From contig NC_092797.1 in assembly GCF_918797505.1 (NCBI RefSeq), positions 17,745,372 through 17,809,371 on the forward strand: a DNA stretch of 64,000 bases, read 5' to 3'. Below the pieces are notes generated by a model, which worked only from the letters and a program-made list of their open reading frames with translations, did no database searches and was not told the DNA's origin. Below, in pieces: positions 46,801 through 57,780 of this stretch. This DNA comes from Bemisia tabaci (Eukaryota > Arthropoda > Insecta > Hemiptera > Aleyrodidae). How positions within the stretch are numbered: position 1 is the first letter of the stretch; each line of letters opens with the position of its first letter. The translations under genes and the position numbers were made by a program.

Positions 46801-49800
46801 AACTTTGGGAATGTTTCTATCGCAAAGGGGACCGTCTTCTGGGGGGGGGGGGGGCAGCATTTTTGCCCTTCCCTAAGGGGGGGGGGGGCGAGAGAGGGCT
46901 CCCAACTTTTTTTCAAATGATAACCCCTACCTTGTGATAAATCATCGGAAAAAATTAAAAACCAAGCATTTTTGCGCCAACCGCAGATCAGTATCTGAGT
47001 TATGTTAAGTCAAAGGCCAAATTTGACCTATTTTCCAGAAATTATAACGCCGGTTTCAATCATTGCAGTGAAGAAAATAAAACTTGAAAATGTTCCAAAT
47101 TGTAAGCACTTTTAAGTAACAATCACAGAAATCACTTCAAACTAATTTTAAGGGGGGGAGGGGGTTCGGACCCCCAAATATGTCAGTTCGAAAGTCATGA
47201 TTTTTCGCAAAATACTAAGCCAATTTCCCCTAACTTTCCCTCAACATTATCTTGATAAGTTCAAAATTAGTTCAATATTACGTTTTCAAGTCCCCAGATT
47301 TCGGGCAAAATATAAATAAAAAATAAAATTTAAATAATCAAATTTAATCACCTTAAATTTTTTTTTTCTTTTTTTTTTGCACATTACCGACGTTTTGAGT
47401 CCCCTAGATTCAACTGCATTCACCACAAGTGAGTAGATTTATCGAGAAACAACTGCTCTGCATTCACAATGATGTTGCTTTTCTTTCATGATTTATGTGT
47501 TTATTTTGTTTTCCACCAAAAAGATTGCGAAGCTTTGAAAGCCTCTGTAAATTTCATTCCATTTATAAAAAATTTACTATTTCATCTACAGAACTTTTAA
47601 ACAATATGTCGCTTATTCCTGTTTTCTCGCAGGAAATTTAAATTGCTCTGTTTCTAGGTGTCACTAAAATAATTTGAACAGGATGCTGAGTAATAACTTG
47701 ATTTTCCTTCTTCAAAGATAATCTAATCAAATTAAAAGTCGAAATTTGTGAGAAAATGGATAGCTCAAATCAACTATTCCATTAACTTTAAAGTTAAGGA
47801 TACCATGAGACTTTTCTCTGAAGGGGCCCCTAATTTTATTATCTTCCTCTTATTTTTATAGGCGAGCAGCGGTCGCACAAGCCAAACTGGAGAGACAAAC
47901 GTTTTGGACGGAGTGGTGAAGCATCCTCAGAAAATAAACCTACACCGAAGAAAAATCAAGTAACTTTTGATGAAGATGATAATGACCCGAAAAAGGATTG
48001 GAATGGGAATTTACCACCCTTCCAAGGTAACAATTTGTTTGTACTCTAAGAATTCATTGCTACGTTTATTTATATTATTATTATTACTCTTATTATAATT
48101 GGATATTTTGGCAAGAAGGTGACTATTTAAAACATTCACAAGGCCTGAAAATACATCTGCTTTTATTCCATCTGGGTTGATTCCCCCAAAAACTAGTTTT
48201 GAAGGGCAAAACATTGATCACTTGGAAGGGGACACTCTGCGCTTAATTCGATACAGAATTTAATTTTCAACAAGTTTTGGCCAAGTTTGTTAAATTGCTA
48301 TGTCCTAATTGTTCTTGTTGACTTGCCACACTTTTTAAAATCAGCTCGAGATGATGCAGTATGATACTTCCCTGGATGCGCAAGAGAAAGACCTCTTGAA
48401 GAAACTCCGTTTAAAAAATTAAACCAAACGTTTTCTTTTAGATTTATCGTAGGCCCCTGTAGGAAACTTGCATCCCGTTTTTCGTCTACTGTGGGAAAAA
48501 CTCACGTTTCTAATTATATAAAACTCTTGTTAATGTTTTGCAACAAGCAAATTCCCATGTGCAACCCGCACTGCAATCCTCTGCCAAGTAAATTTGGAAA
48601 AGTGGTGCGGGTTGGATGTGAATCTCTACAATATTGCCTTCTCACCATGCGATAATCCAAGTTTTTATGTTGCCTAATGTTTTTATTGACGGATGCTGGA
48701 TGGATATTAAATAAATTTTAGGTTTTTACCATAACTAATTGACTTTATACCATTACCTATTAGGCCCTTCTTCTACCAAGCTATATTATTGGTTGAAATA
48801 TAAAGAACTAATCAGTTGCAAATGGTTAGTGTGTGCAAATATATATAGAATCTTTATACAATCCATGTTAAATGATTTCATTAGGGGTATTAGCACCTTC
48901 TTTCTCCTTTAGACCTCACTGTGAATCATCGTTATGATAGTAACTTGGTCGATTTTTATCCTATGAAAATGATGCATGTTAATCGAAGAGCCAGTTCTTA
49001 AGTGATTTTATGAAAAAGAATGCCAGTGCCCTCAAACCCTGATACACATTTGAGTGGCTCTAATGCATGTAAGCTCCTCTTCCACTGTTTGATCCTGAAA
49101 CCTGACTTGAGTGGTGAAAAAGGGGCTCTCAATCCCAGTTAGTATGAAACGACATAGTTTAGAGCATCCTAAATCCAAAACGTTAATGGAAGCACATATG
49201 CGTCGTTATTTGATACTCAATTGATTTCTGTATTCTATCTTTCGATGCGGAATCAATTCCTTTTGATCAGAAAAACAGAAAAAAATCTTTATAGTTCATC
49301 AGAATGCCATGAGGAAAATTTGCTCCTTTTTTTTAAATTTCAAGACAACAAAATGTATTATTTTTTCTCCCAACCCATTTTTTTTTCTTTTATTTACATA
49401 ATACTGTGAAGACTATAATTGGATTTTTAGAGTGGAATATGATTAGTTGCAACGAAAAATCAGTTCATCTAATCCCACGTATTTTCATTTTTTAAATATC
49501 GAGAACTAAGGAACAAACTGATAATTTTGGCAATAATGAGTCAGCAACTTTTCCGCATTTGACAGTACAAAAAAAGTTTGCTGGTGTTTTTAGTTTTTCT
49601 CATTCTGCATGAGAGCGTTGTAATGATGCTGTAATGTGTAAAAAAATTGCAAATTTAACCTCAAAAGTACAAAAATGGCGAAAGTTTTCTTAGCCCTGCA
49701 AAATCGTCAGTTTACAGATAAACGGTATTGTTCCTTAGCCATTGATATGAAAGAATTCATAAAAAAGAATCCCATAAAATTTACCTGAACTTTATTGTAT

Positions 49801-52800
49801 GCAGGTCTTCCATGTTTGTCAACCATAGACGTAGTTGAAAGCAAGATAGAAACTCCTGAAAACCTGAACCAATTAGAAAGTACTTCTTCTCACACTGACC
49901 CTGATGCCAGCATTAGCGAGGATATTGTTCACTCTTCGCCAGTTTCCAGCTCCAATTGTGGTATGTATCAATGCTTCAGTATCCATCAGAGTACTCTTAG
50001 CTCTCGTTTTTTTACAGTTTAAGGGAGTATCACGACCCTTCTCCCTTCCCCACTCCCTTCGTATAAGAACAAGGCAAAAGGATCTTCGCAAGCATCATAA
50101 AAGAGCCATAAATCTCCATATTTCTCTGCTCATTTGAAAAGTGTAATTAAGTATGAGGTCGGCTAGTTATTTAAAATCTTGAAACCTTTTAGAAATATAT
50201 TGAAGGCCTTTCGTGGCATCATCAGCTGCATTTTTGTATCATGTGCTCGATGAAGCTGCGCTCTTGCCATCATGTCCACTTTCAAGCATTTCAGGGCCCC
50301 TGTTTCAGTTTTTAGGTACGCTTCATGCCAGCATTTCTAACTTGCAGGCAGATCAGAGATTTTTTTCTTCATTAACATAAGCGGTCTTGATCATCTAGGC
50401 TTGGATGGCTGTTATTGATAATGAGCACATGTGTCTCCCATGACCTTGCACCTTCTTGCTTTAACCAACTTTTATAGCAGAGAAAAGTAAATAATGGGCC
50501 TTCCTGTGCTCCTTGGTTGCACCAGCTGTACAGTGGTGTCTTCTTGTAAGGGAAGAGGGGGATTAAAGTTTGTATTTTAAGCCATCATTGTGTCGCTCTT
50601 TTAGCATAAGAGTGTAACTACTTTTTTATTTGAGCCTGAAAGTCTAAATAACTCTATCCGTTGAAGGGCTCACTCGTAAATGAAGATACGCTCTCACATC
50701 AGAGAAGGGGTAATTTGTCATGATTTAACCAGTATGTTGGTCCCTGCGATTGAATGTCTTTGATATAAATTCAGATGTTTCTTAGCTGCTGCCACACATG
50801 CATGATCATGAATGATATTTAGGTCAGGATTTCATTCTTAAAAATATCTTTCATGTCATTGTTAATCACGTTTTTTGCGGATTTTATTATTTTTTACAAT
50901 TTTGAATTAATGTTTATGTCCTTTGTTGCAGGTGTTGACGAACTGAAGAATAACCCAAAAGATGAATCTTTCAGTGAAAGTGAAGAAGTCGCAAATGTGG
51001 AACATGTTTTCAATTCTGAAACCGATTCCACTCCAACAATTAGCAATGACAGTAAAAATGTTACCTCAGATGTGAAAGAAGAGAATAAAGTAGCTCCAAA
51101 ACGAAGTTCTAATGATTCTGACTCATCCTCTGATGTTAAAATGAAGTTAGTGCCTTATGATGTTGGTACCAACGAAACCGATGACTCAGAACCCGAAGAA
51201 TGTTCCATAGTAAAAACTACTGAAAATCATCCAGCTGTATCATCAGACCTAGTTGTTAGCGACCCTGTAGAGACTAAAAATTCCTCTGAAGTTGACACAG
51301 GGGTAATCAATTCTAAGTCTAGAAAGCGACATCGGCATCGAAATAGTGGTGACAAACAGAAAGACACAACTGAAGATTCAGTGAAGAAAGACAATTGTTT
51401 TAAGAAAAAGAAATTGACACTTCTAGAAAAGGTAAAATTTTACTTGAATTTTTCAAACTAAGGATTTAACATGTTGCATGCCTATACCCAGCATCAGTTA
51501 GTCCACTCTGGCTTGTAGTGGTTCAAAATTGCGGCTGAACATAATTTTTATGCTTCCTTTACAATTTGTCCCTCTCTCCTGACTTTACTTCAACCAAAAA
51601 CTTTTTTCTTATCCTCTCTTTTTTCTATTTCTCTGCTGTTATGTATTTATTAATTTTGCACTCTCTTTTCTTTCCCACCACCTACTGTTCTTGCTGCTGT
51701 AATTGAAAAATGTATATTTTTAATTTATCTGTAAAAAAAGTGAATTTTCGTTTGTCAAACTGCTGATGAAATCCGTAAACAGATTACAAAATACATCATC
51801 TAAACAAATTTCCATTCTCCGGTTGCTTTTAAATGGGCGTGGCCTAGCCTTTCCTACCAAATCGGCGGTAATTAAGTGTAATTTAATTTTCGTCAACAGT
51901 TTACGATATCGTAAACGCGCTCCGGATCACGTCATGGAACCCATTGACGATTCTAGTTGAGAGTGAAACCCATCAACAGTCCTGTAACCAGGCCTTTGGG
52001 CTCTGATTACTTGATAAAACTACCAACTTCGTTAACCAACCTCGTAAAAATATAATGAGAGAGGACATTTTTAAACACCGTAAGCAAGATGCATAGTCTT
52101 GTAGTTTCACTGTCGATATTACCTGTCGAAAGGCCCCTGGATCTAAAAAGGGCGTCAAAAGAGGCTTAATCCTGCTTCATATTCTAGCCCATGATTTCCC
52201 TTTAAGCTGTCTCTCATTGGATCGTGAACTGCTCATTTTCAGAGGGAAAAGTACGGAAAGGACTTTGCATTTTTAACCACTCAATTAAATTTTTTGAACA
52301 AATTTGGAAAGAATTTTCACGTTATATGTAGGCTTTAAAGGTAACCAAATTGTACCACGAATCAAATAAGCTTTTATAGTTACTCCTAACTCTATGTTTC
52401 AAATAACGGGGTTTTGTTCATTAGGATTATCATATTGTCAAAAGTTTCACTATCCCCCTTCCAGTTTTCTGAAACTTGGTACCAGTGTCTTCCAAAGTTA
52501 ACAGAACCGGACAAGAACTCCTGTCTTTGCTTCAGATCTCTGAATAGTGATCTTATGATGAGGGTTTTTGCTTTCCAAATGTCTGTATTCCAGCCTCAAC
52601 CTTCAATTTTTTGACGGTGGAAGTGGAAAGAAAGCTGGTAAAAATGAACTAGACCAGCAGTCAGTTTTACATTTTATTGAAATAAAAATTAACAAATTTA
52701 ATCAAAAACAAGTTTACATAAAATTTTTTGTAAATTTATAACACAGAATAACACTTTTAAAAAACAAATCTTAGGCCGATGTTTTTTTTACCTTTTTTTC

Positions 52801-52992
52801 ATTTTAACTCCTTGTAATGAGTAATTCTTTACACAAATCTTTTTTCAGCTGTTGAGTAAGGAAATTCGGCATGAAAGGAATGTGATCCTCCAGTGCGTGC
52901 ACTTTGTAGTATCAAACGATTTTTTTGATTTTGATAAACGACCAAGCCGGTGGGCAGATGACTCCGACTCAGACTCCTCATGTGATTATTAA
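32656..52992 (+). CDS. NUFIP1: NUFIP1: C2H2 zinc-finger box C/D snoRNP assembly factor
   Basis: Coding exons: 32656-33156, 36876-37070 (possibly optional), 44180-44412, 45690-45805, 47862-48026, 49805-49960, 50932-51431 and 52849-52992, giving 669 aa (604 without exon 2). The N terminus is RGG- and proline-rich (RGRSSRARGSRRGGVSRGG; many PPVPP repeats), typical of RNA-binding disorder. Exon 44180 holds a C2H2 finger (C239, C242, H255, H259), a second Cys/His set (C262, C267, H279, H283/H284) and CTFTAHPKIVALH. WIAERKSRYPT (304-314) matches the Rsa1/NUFIP core that binds SNU13/15.5K. The C-terminal LTLLEKLLSKEIRHERNVIL matches the NUFIP region that binds ZNHIT3. NUFIP1 is a platform for box C/D snoRNP assembly with R2TP and also an FMRP partner. 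The acidic, serine-rich linker is poorly conserved. All junctions are in phase. ATG 32656 is the first in-frame ATG. Confidence 0.93.
33157..36875. other. NUFIP1 intron 1
   Basis: AT-rich, with no supported exon, RNA gene or complete transposon. Part of it (about 34580-34700) weakly resembles the interspersed sequence near 6830 and 27375. Confidence 0.5.
37841..44179. other. Long NUFIP1 intron / possible 3' UTR of the short form
   Basis: If the 37751-37840 exon is used as a last exon, candidate AATAAA signals occur near 39560 and 41036. Otherwise this is intron. An 81-codon frame at 42935-43180 is basic but lacks good flanking splice sites and is not called. Otherwise I see only AT-rich sequence with T runs. 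Confidence 0.45.
46640..47190. repeat. G-rich probable interspersed repeat, NUFIP1 intron
   Basis: Contains G runs at about 46839-46854, 46877-46888 and 47151-47164 alternating with normal sequence (GTCCCAAAAGTCCCACTCCC, TTTTGAACCGTTGGAGATAA). It differs in composition from its AT-rich neighbours, which suggests an inserted repeat. Ends and class could not be set. Confidence 0.4.
52060..52119 (+). mobile_element. Fragment of the 253-bp MITE family, NUFIP1 last intron
   Basis: TTTTTAAACACCGTAAGCAAG..TAGTTTCACTGTCGATA matches the right end of the copies at 20956 and 21401 with scattered substitutions. The left half is not clearly present. Confidence 0.6.
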
Positions 52993-53100
52993 TGGTGCTT
53001 TTCAAATGAGTTTAACTGCAGCTGAGATTTCCTCCCTCTTATTTTTTTTTACGTTGTTACCTCTAATTTTTTTACAAAATAAAATTGAATTTGATTTTTT

Positions 53101-53106
53101 AATAAA
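53101..53106 (+). promoter_or_regulatory. NUFIP1 polyadenylation signal
   Basis: AATAAA about 110 bases after the NUFIP1 stop codon; another AATAAA lies at 53078-53083. Confidence 0.65.
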
Positions 53107-53866
53107 CGTTGTATGTTCATTTTAAGTTTGGCACATTCTAATTAACCAAACATTTCCCTTTAACATGGGCCCCATTTCAATTCTTAAAAAAATTAATATG
53201 AAGGGAATTTTCCTGGCGTACAATCACTCTGCCAGTGGTCTTCAATGACCCCTGCAAATAGTTTGTCACATTAGAGGTTCTGGAAAATTAGCTTTGACGT
53301 TTTCAACTTTTATTTGTTGATGATGAAACTAAAAAACATTGTTTTTGAGCATATAAGTTCCTGCTACCTTTAATCTTGAAATGGGAAACTAACCCAAAGA
53401 GACTCATTAAAACTGCTCGCAAATTTCAAACATTGAAGTTCATTAATTGCAACTTAACTGGGTAAAATGTGTCTTAAGAAGGGAGGGGAATGAGATGACT
53501 CCTTCACAGCTCAGAAGAGTTAGCTCGGTATCACACGGCGCAAAGAACCGTTATGACATTACAAAAATTGACCCTTTAACAGCTATTCGAAGTTTAAGGA
53601 CGCGAACAGGAAATTTGACAAAATCGCCAGTAAAGTTTGCAAGTGCTTAGTTCCTTACTTATTAATGAATCACTTCAAAAACTAAGGACTGTGTGCATAA
53701 GATTTATGTCCAACATAAGTAGTTCTTGTTAGCAAAAATACCTTCAATTGTTGTATAATTATTTTACATTCTGTGAACAAGAAGCACATGATAGATGTAA
53801 ACTTAGATCAGTGAAAACTTTGTGTTGAAAAAGAGTATCAACCTGCCTTTAATGCAAAATTTCTTA

Positions 53867-53872
53867 TTTATT
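53867..53872 (-). promoter_or_regulatory. BBLN polyadenylation signal candidate
   Basis: The minus strand reads AATAAA about 775 bases beyond the BBLN stop. It would make a ~0.8-kb 3' UTR that ends before the convergent NUFIP1 3' end. Confidence 0.4.
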
Positions 53873-54646
53873 GTTTGAATTTCATTTTTGAAATAATAAA
53901 AGACACTTGCCATCAAAAGGCTTTATCAGATTACAGAGCCTTGCCCTTTTCTTCAACGGCCCTCTTAGGGTGGGTTCCCCTCATATATTGAGTTTGGTAT
54001 GGCTGTAGAAATTTTTGAAACACCAACCCTTACTGAAAAATTTAAGGTGGCACTGTGTAGTGCTCTTTTTAACACTCAGACAACAAGGTAGACAAGACAG
54101 CAAGTATGAAATTAAAAAAATACTTTTCTCATAAACAACAAGCAAATCGTCAGTAAAAATGCAACCAAGGGAATGACTTCCATCTTAAAGTACTTAAGAA
54201 ATAAAAGTAAGGAATATTGCAATAATTGGCAAAAGTCACTTTAGAAGTATCTTCATACTCTCTTATGAGTCATAGGACATAGCAATGATGAAACTGCAGA
54301 AATGCAGAATGTATCTCCTTTGCTGTGCTTCAAAATTTCCGCTCCCATTAAATTTTATCAGTAGAGAACAAAACAGCGCTATTGCTGGAAAATTTCAGAA
54401 ACATTTTTTTCCACAGAGAATATAATTAGAGAGGTTTTCAGAGCGTAACAATGACTATTTTTCAATTTAAAAAATTCAGTATGAGCAGAGGCCTGCAATG
54501 CCACAAACCGATAGAAGCATGTCTGCAGTTTCACTGTGGGTGTGTAAGGATTGAAAGAATGCAGGTACTTAAACTATGATGATAGGATGTAGTGAATAAA
54601 AAACTTCGGAAGAAAGTATCTCATAAGAGATGAGTATGATTTCAAG

Positions 54647-57192
54647 TCAGCGCTCTGATTCTGATTTTTCGTTCTCTTTGTCTTCTGAGCTCTGCTCTGT
54701 CCTCACATTCTGTACATTCTTCAAAAGTTCAAGCAGCCTTGCTTTAATGTGGTCATTTTTTTCTTCAATGGAATCTAAGGCAGAGTTGAGGATGTCCAGC
54801 TGCTGATTCAGCTCACAAATTTCTGTGAAAAGAAATCAACTGGTAGAACTTCTTCTCACACAATCACGATTAATCTGCGTCTAAAAGACTACAGGATATT
54901 CTATAGGGCAATGAGAAAGAGGAAAATATTTTTAAAAAGAATCAATCAGATGAAAAACAGGGTTGCCACAGTCAGGGAATACCAGGAAATGTCAGGGAAA
55001 AATTGTTTAGTCACCTTAATTGCTTACTGAAATGGGTTGGACGTTTTGAGCAACAAATTTTGCCCCAAAACTATTTCTCATTATGTCTTTTTAACCATCT
55101 GGCATACTTAAATGGTCAGGAAATTGGACCAAAATGTGTCCGGGAAATCAGGGAAATGTTAGGGAATTTAATTTTCTCCACTCAGTGGCAACACTGAAAA
55201 ACCCAACTCGGCTCTCAGCAAATTAACTAGGTCACCAGTTGTTGGATGATGGGCGAGATTCCTCAATCGAATTTTAGTTGCTCCACATGATAAGGTGCAA
55301 GCATTGGCAAGACTTGAATGATCAATGATCATTATTTCCCTTTTTGAAGCCATGGTAAAGAATCAATTGTTAAGGTTTTCATTGCAAACACCCTGTTCAT
55401 CGATTCTTCTCAATCAGTTTAAATGGCCGATCAATAGATATTTCGTAAAGCGTGCCATGCCACTGAGTGCAAGTAGGATTTCACTCAAGAAACAAGTTTT
55501 TTTTAGCTCTTCTTCAAGGCAGCACAAATAAAGGGTGCCGAGAATTTTATAGAGCAACTCAGTCTGCCACAATCCTCTGGGCCTTATGTTGAAAACTACA
55601 GACTGCTTTCTTCCCAAAAACGGCAAGATGGGAATGATGTACCGAATTATGTTACAAATTTATCTCAAATTCAATGAAGACTTTCATTCTAGATCTGCCA
55701 TACTGATGGGATAAAGCCACTGCGGTGTATTCAAGGAATGTCCTCCTAAGAATTACTTGAGCAATTCCTGACAATTATTCTAATGAAATTCTTTGTTTAT
55801 ATTTTTTAAGGTATTCTGAAGATAGTATTTTCATTGGCTCTCAAGTGTTCTCTGAATTTTCGTGGACAGTCTTAAGTTCACAGGGATCAGGTTAATAACA
55901 AATAAACAAAAGGGGACGTACCTACTTACCTACTTTACTTCAACAGGACCCTTTTCTGTCAAGTTGTTAGAAAATGGTGGTTGCATTTTGATTTGAACCA
56001 CCAGTTGATGTGCAGAGAATAGTCTTTGCAGTTATAGTGCTGTATGACATCAGGAGGGTTCAAAACGCAACCACCTAAGTATGTGTCATAGAGTACATAG
56101 AGTCGTGATGTACATGGGAGAGCTGGCGCCATGATCTGCTCTATGAGTTCCGAGCCCAGTGTGCGCCAAGTTCGGGTCACTTTTATGATACATGTTCGAT
56201 CCAAAATGACGGTGTGGAATACGTGGTGATTCCTATCATCTTTGTTTACATTAGATGGCAGGGTACCCGTGTATCGCAAACGATCGATTATGTATCGAAA
56301 AAGTGACCCGGCGTCACACAGGAGTCTCGGAATTCGGGACCTGGAAAATGCTTAAAAGTGGCGCCAGCTCACCCACTTACATTACGACTCTATGTACTCT
56401 ATGGTACGTGTATTTCCTTTGCTCTTGTTGCGATACTTTGATGCTGTCAGTACAAAGCGTTACTCTCCTCTTTCTCTTCTTTAGTGATCAGGGAGATTCA
56501 AAACCTCTTGTATGTTTTCCACCAGAGCTTTCATTGTTCTCTGTCAACACTGAGGAAAAACTTGTACCAGTTCTTCGCAGACAAGGCAAAAATTAGCTAA
56601 ATCAAGAATTTGTGTTGTAGCACAGTTTTCAATGCTAATGCTACCAATCTGGAATTAACTTATGCCTTTAGGACAGGCTGCACTCACTTTTGCTGGCAAC
56701 AATCACAAAAAAAAGTGAATAAAATGGTAGGTGTTGATGGCATATCCAGAATGATACCAAGCATTACTGCCATTGCGCCTGTGTCTCATAGTTTATCGAA
56801 TTTGCTACATCTCAACTCTGAAGCAGACCTGAGAAGTGCCATGTCTCTTGTTCAATCACTTTTGCCATGCTAATTGGAATTTAAAAGTTGGGGCCTGTTC
56901 TAGCGGTGAAAGAGAACATGGGAAAAGAAGCTGTCAGCAGACACGCCCCAAAATAACACAATTTAGGAACGGCAGAGTAAGATATCAGCTGTAAATATTG
57001 ATTTGCCAAAATCGGTTCAGAGATTGATGCTTAAGATATTCAGTAGATCAGTTATTTTGTTTAGGTGCTGAGTATGTATTTCGGTATTTATTGTGTAAAT
57101 TTCATACCTTCCTCCTCTTCGGAATTCTCAGCTTCACTTGAACCATTTTGAGCTGTAACATTGTTGGACTCTGAATTATTGTTGCTGGACAT
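54647..57192 (-). CDS. BBLN: BBLN / UPF0184 (C9orf16-like) small coiled-coil protein
   Basis: Two coding exons on the minus strand, 57192-57108 and 54822-54647, give 86 aa (human bublin is 83). The N-terminal ~28 residues are Asn/Ser/Glu-rich and disordered (MSSNNNSESNNVTAQNGSSE). The rest is one heptad-type coiled coil: ICELNQQLDILNSALDSIEE, KNDHIKARLLELLKNV, then a charged tail. LDxLEEKNDHxxARLxELL is the family signature. Bublin/BBLN-1 binds intermediate-filament-rich structures in epithelial cells in nematodes; insect function is inferred. The 2.3-kb intron holds a MITE (56087-56403). Divergent from RPP30, convergent to NUFIP1. Both splice sites are canonical and the split Glu codon restores the frame. 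Confidence 0.88.
56087..56403. mobile_element. 317-bp MITE, CATAGAGTACATAGAGTCGT-ended, BBLN intron
   Basis: Inverted ends CATAGAGTACATAGAGTCGT and GAGCTGGCGCCA with their inverses at 56360-56403. GTGACCC / GGGTCAC and GATACAT / ATGTATC also pair inside. No ORF. No clear target duplication. Confidence 0.7.
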
Positions 57193-57780
57193 TTTTAATT
57201 CCAAGATGAATACGTAATTGAAGCAATGAAATGTTTTTCAGGATGACAACTTGGATATATTCAAAGGTATGAAGAGATGTTCACTTATCACTGTCACTGG
57301 TCAACCATTGGTCGAACATCATGTTGTTAAACACAACACAACACAACACAACAACAATCCCTTCTCCCTCCTCCTCTCCCTCCTCTCCACTCCACCCATT
57401 ACAGGCCATTACTCCATTCTTCTTATCAGTAAAACGATGGCCAATCACAAGTCAAGCTCCTTTTGACGTCATCAGAAGTGGAAAGAAAAAGGTGACGTAA
57501 CCAAAAATTTATCAACCCTCTCTCTTATCTTCTTCTTCTTGCTGTGTGCTGTCAATCATTGTTTGTTTACACATGGCCACTGGCCACCATAGACCATACC
57601 ACCACGTTCTCCGTGTCCTACCTCAATCTCATAATCTCAATCTCAATATTTCTGCTTCCAGAACGCGAACAGTAATACTGACTTAATTCAAAATCTGGTC
57701 CATAGTTTCTGCAAACTCAAGTGCCTCCTTCAGCAGCTCTTACATTAATTCAACCTCTGAAACATTGTCCGCAAATCACA
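57193..57780. promoter_or_regulatory. BBLN-RPP30 divergent promoter
   Basis: 588 bp separate the two start codons. It contains GGCCAATCA (CCAAT at 57441-57445), a full CRE TGACGTCA at 57464-57471 and a variant CRE TGACGTAA at 57493-57500. An (ACAAC)n microsatellite lies at about 57326-57357. CCAAT plus ATF/CREB sites within 60 bp suits a bidirectional housekeeping promoter. The transcription starts are not known. Confidence 0.6.
57326..57357 (+). repeat. (ACAAC)n microsatellite
   Basis: Five to six tandem copies of a 5-bp unit in the BBLN-RPP30 intergenic region. Confidence 0.85.
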
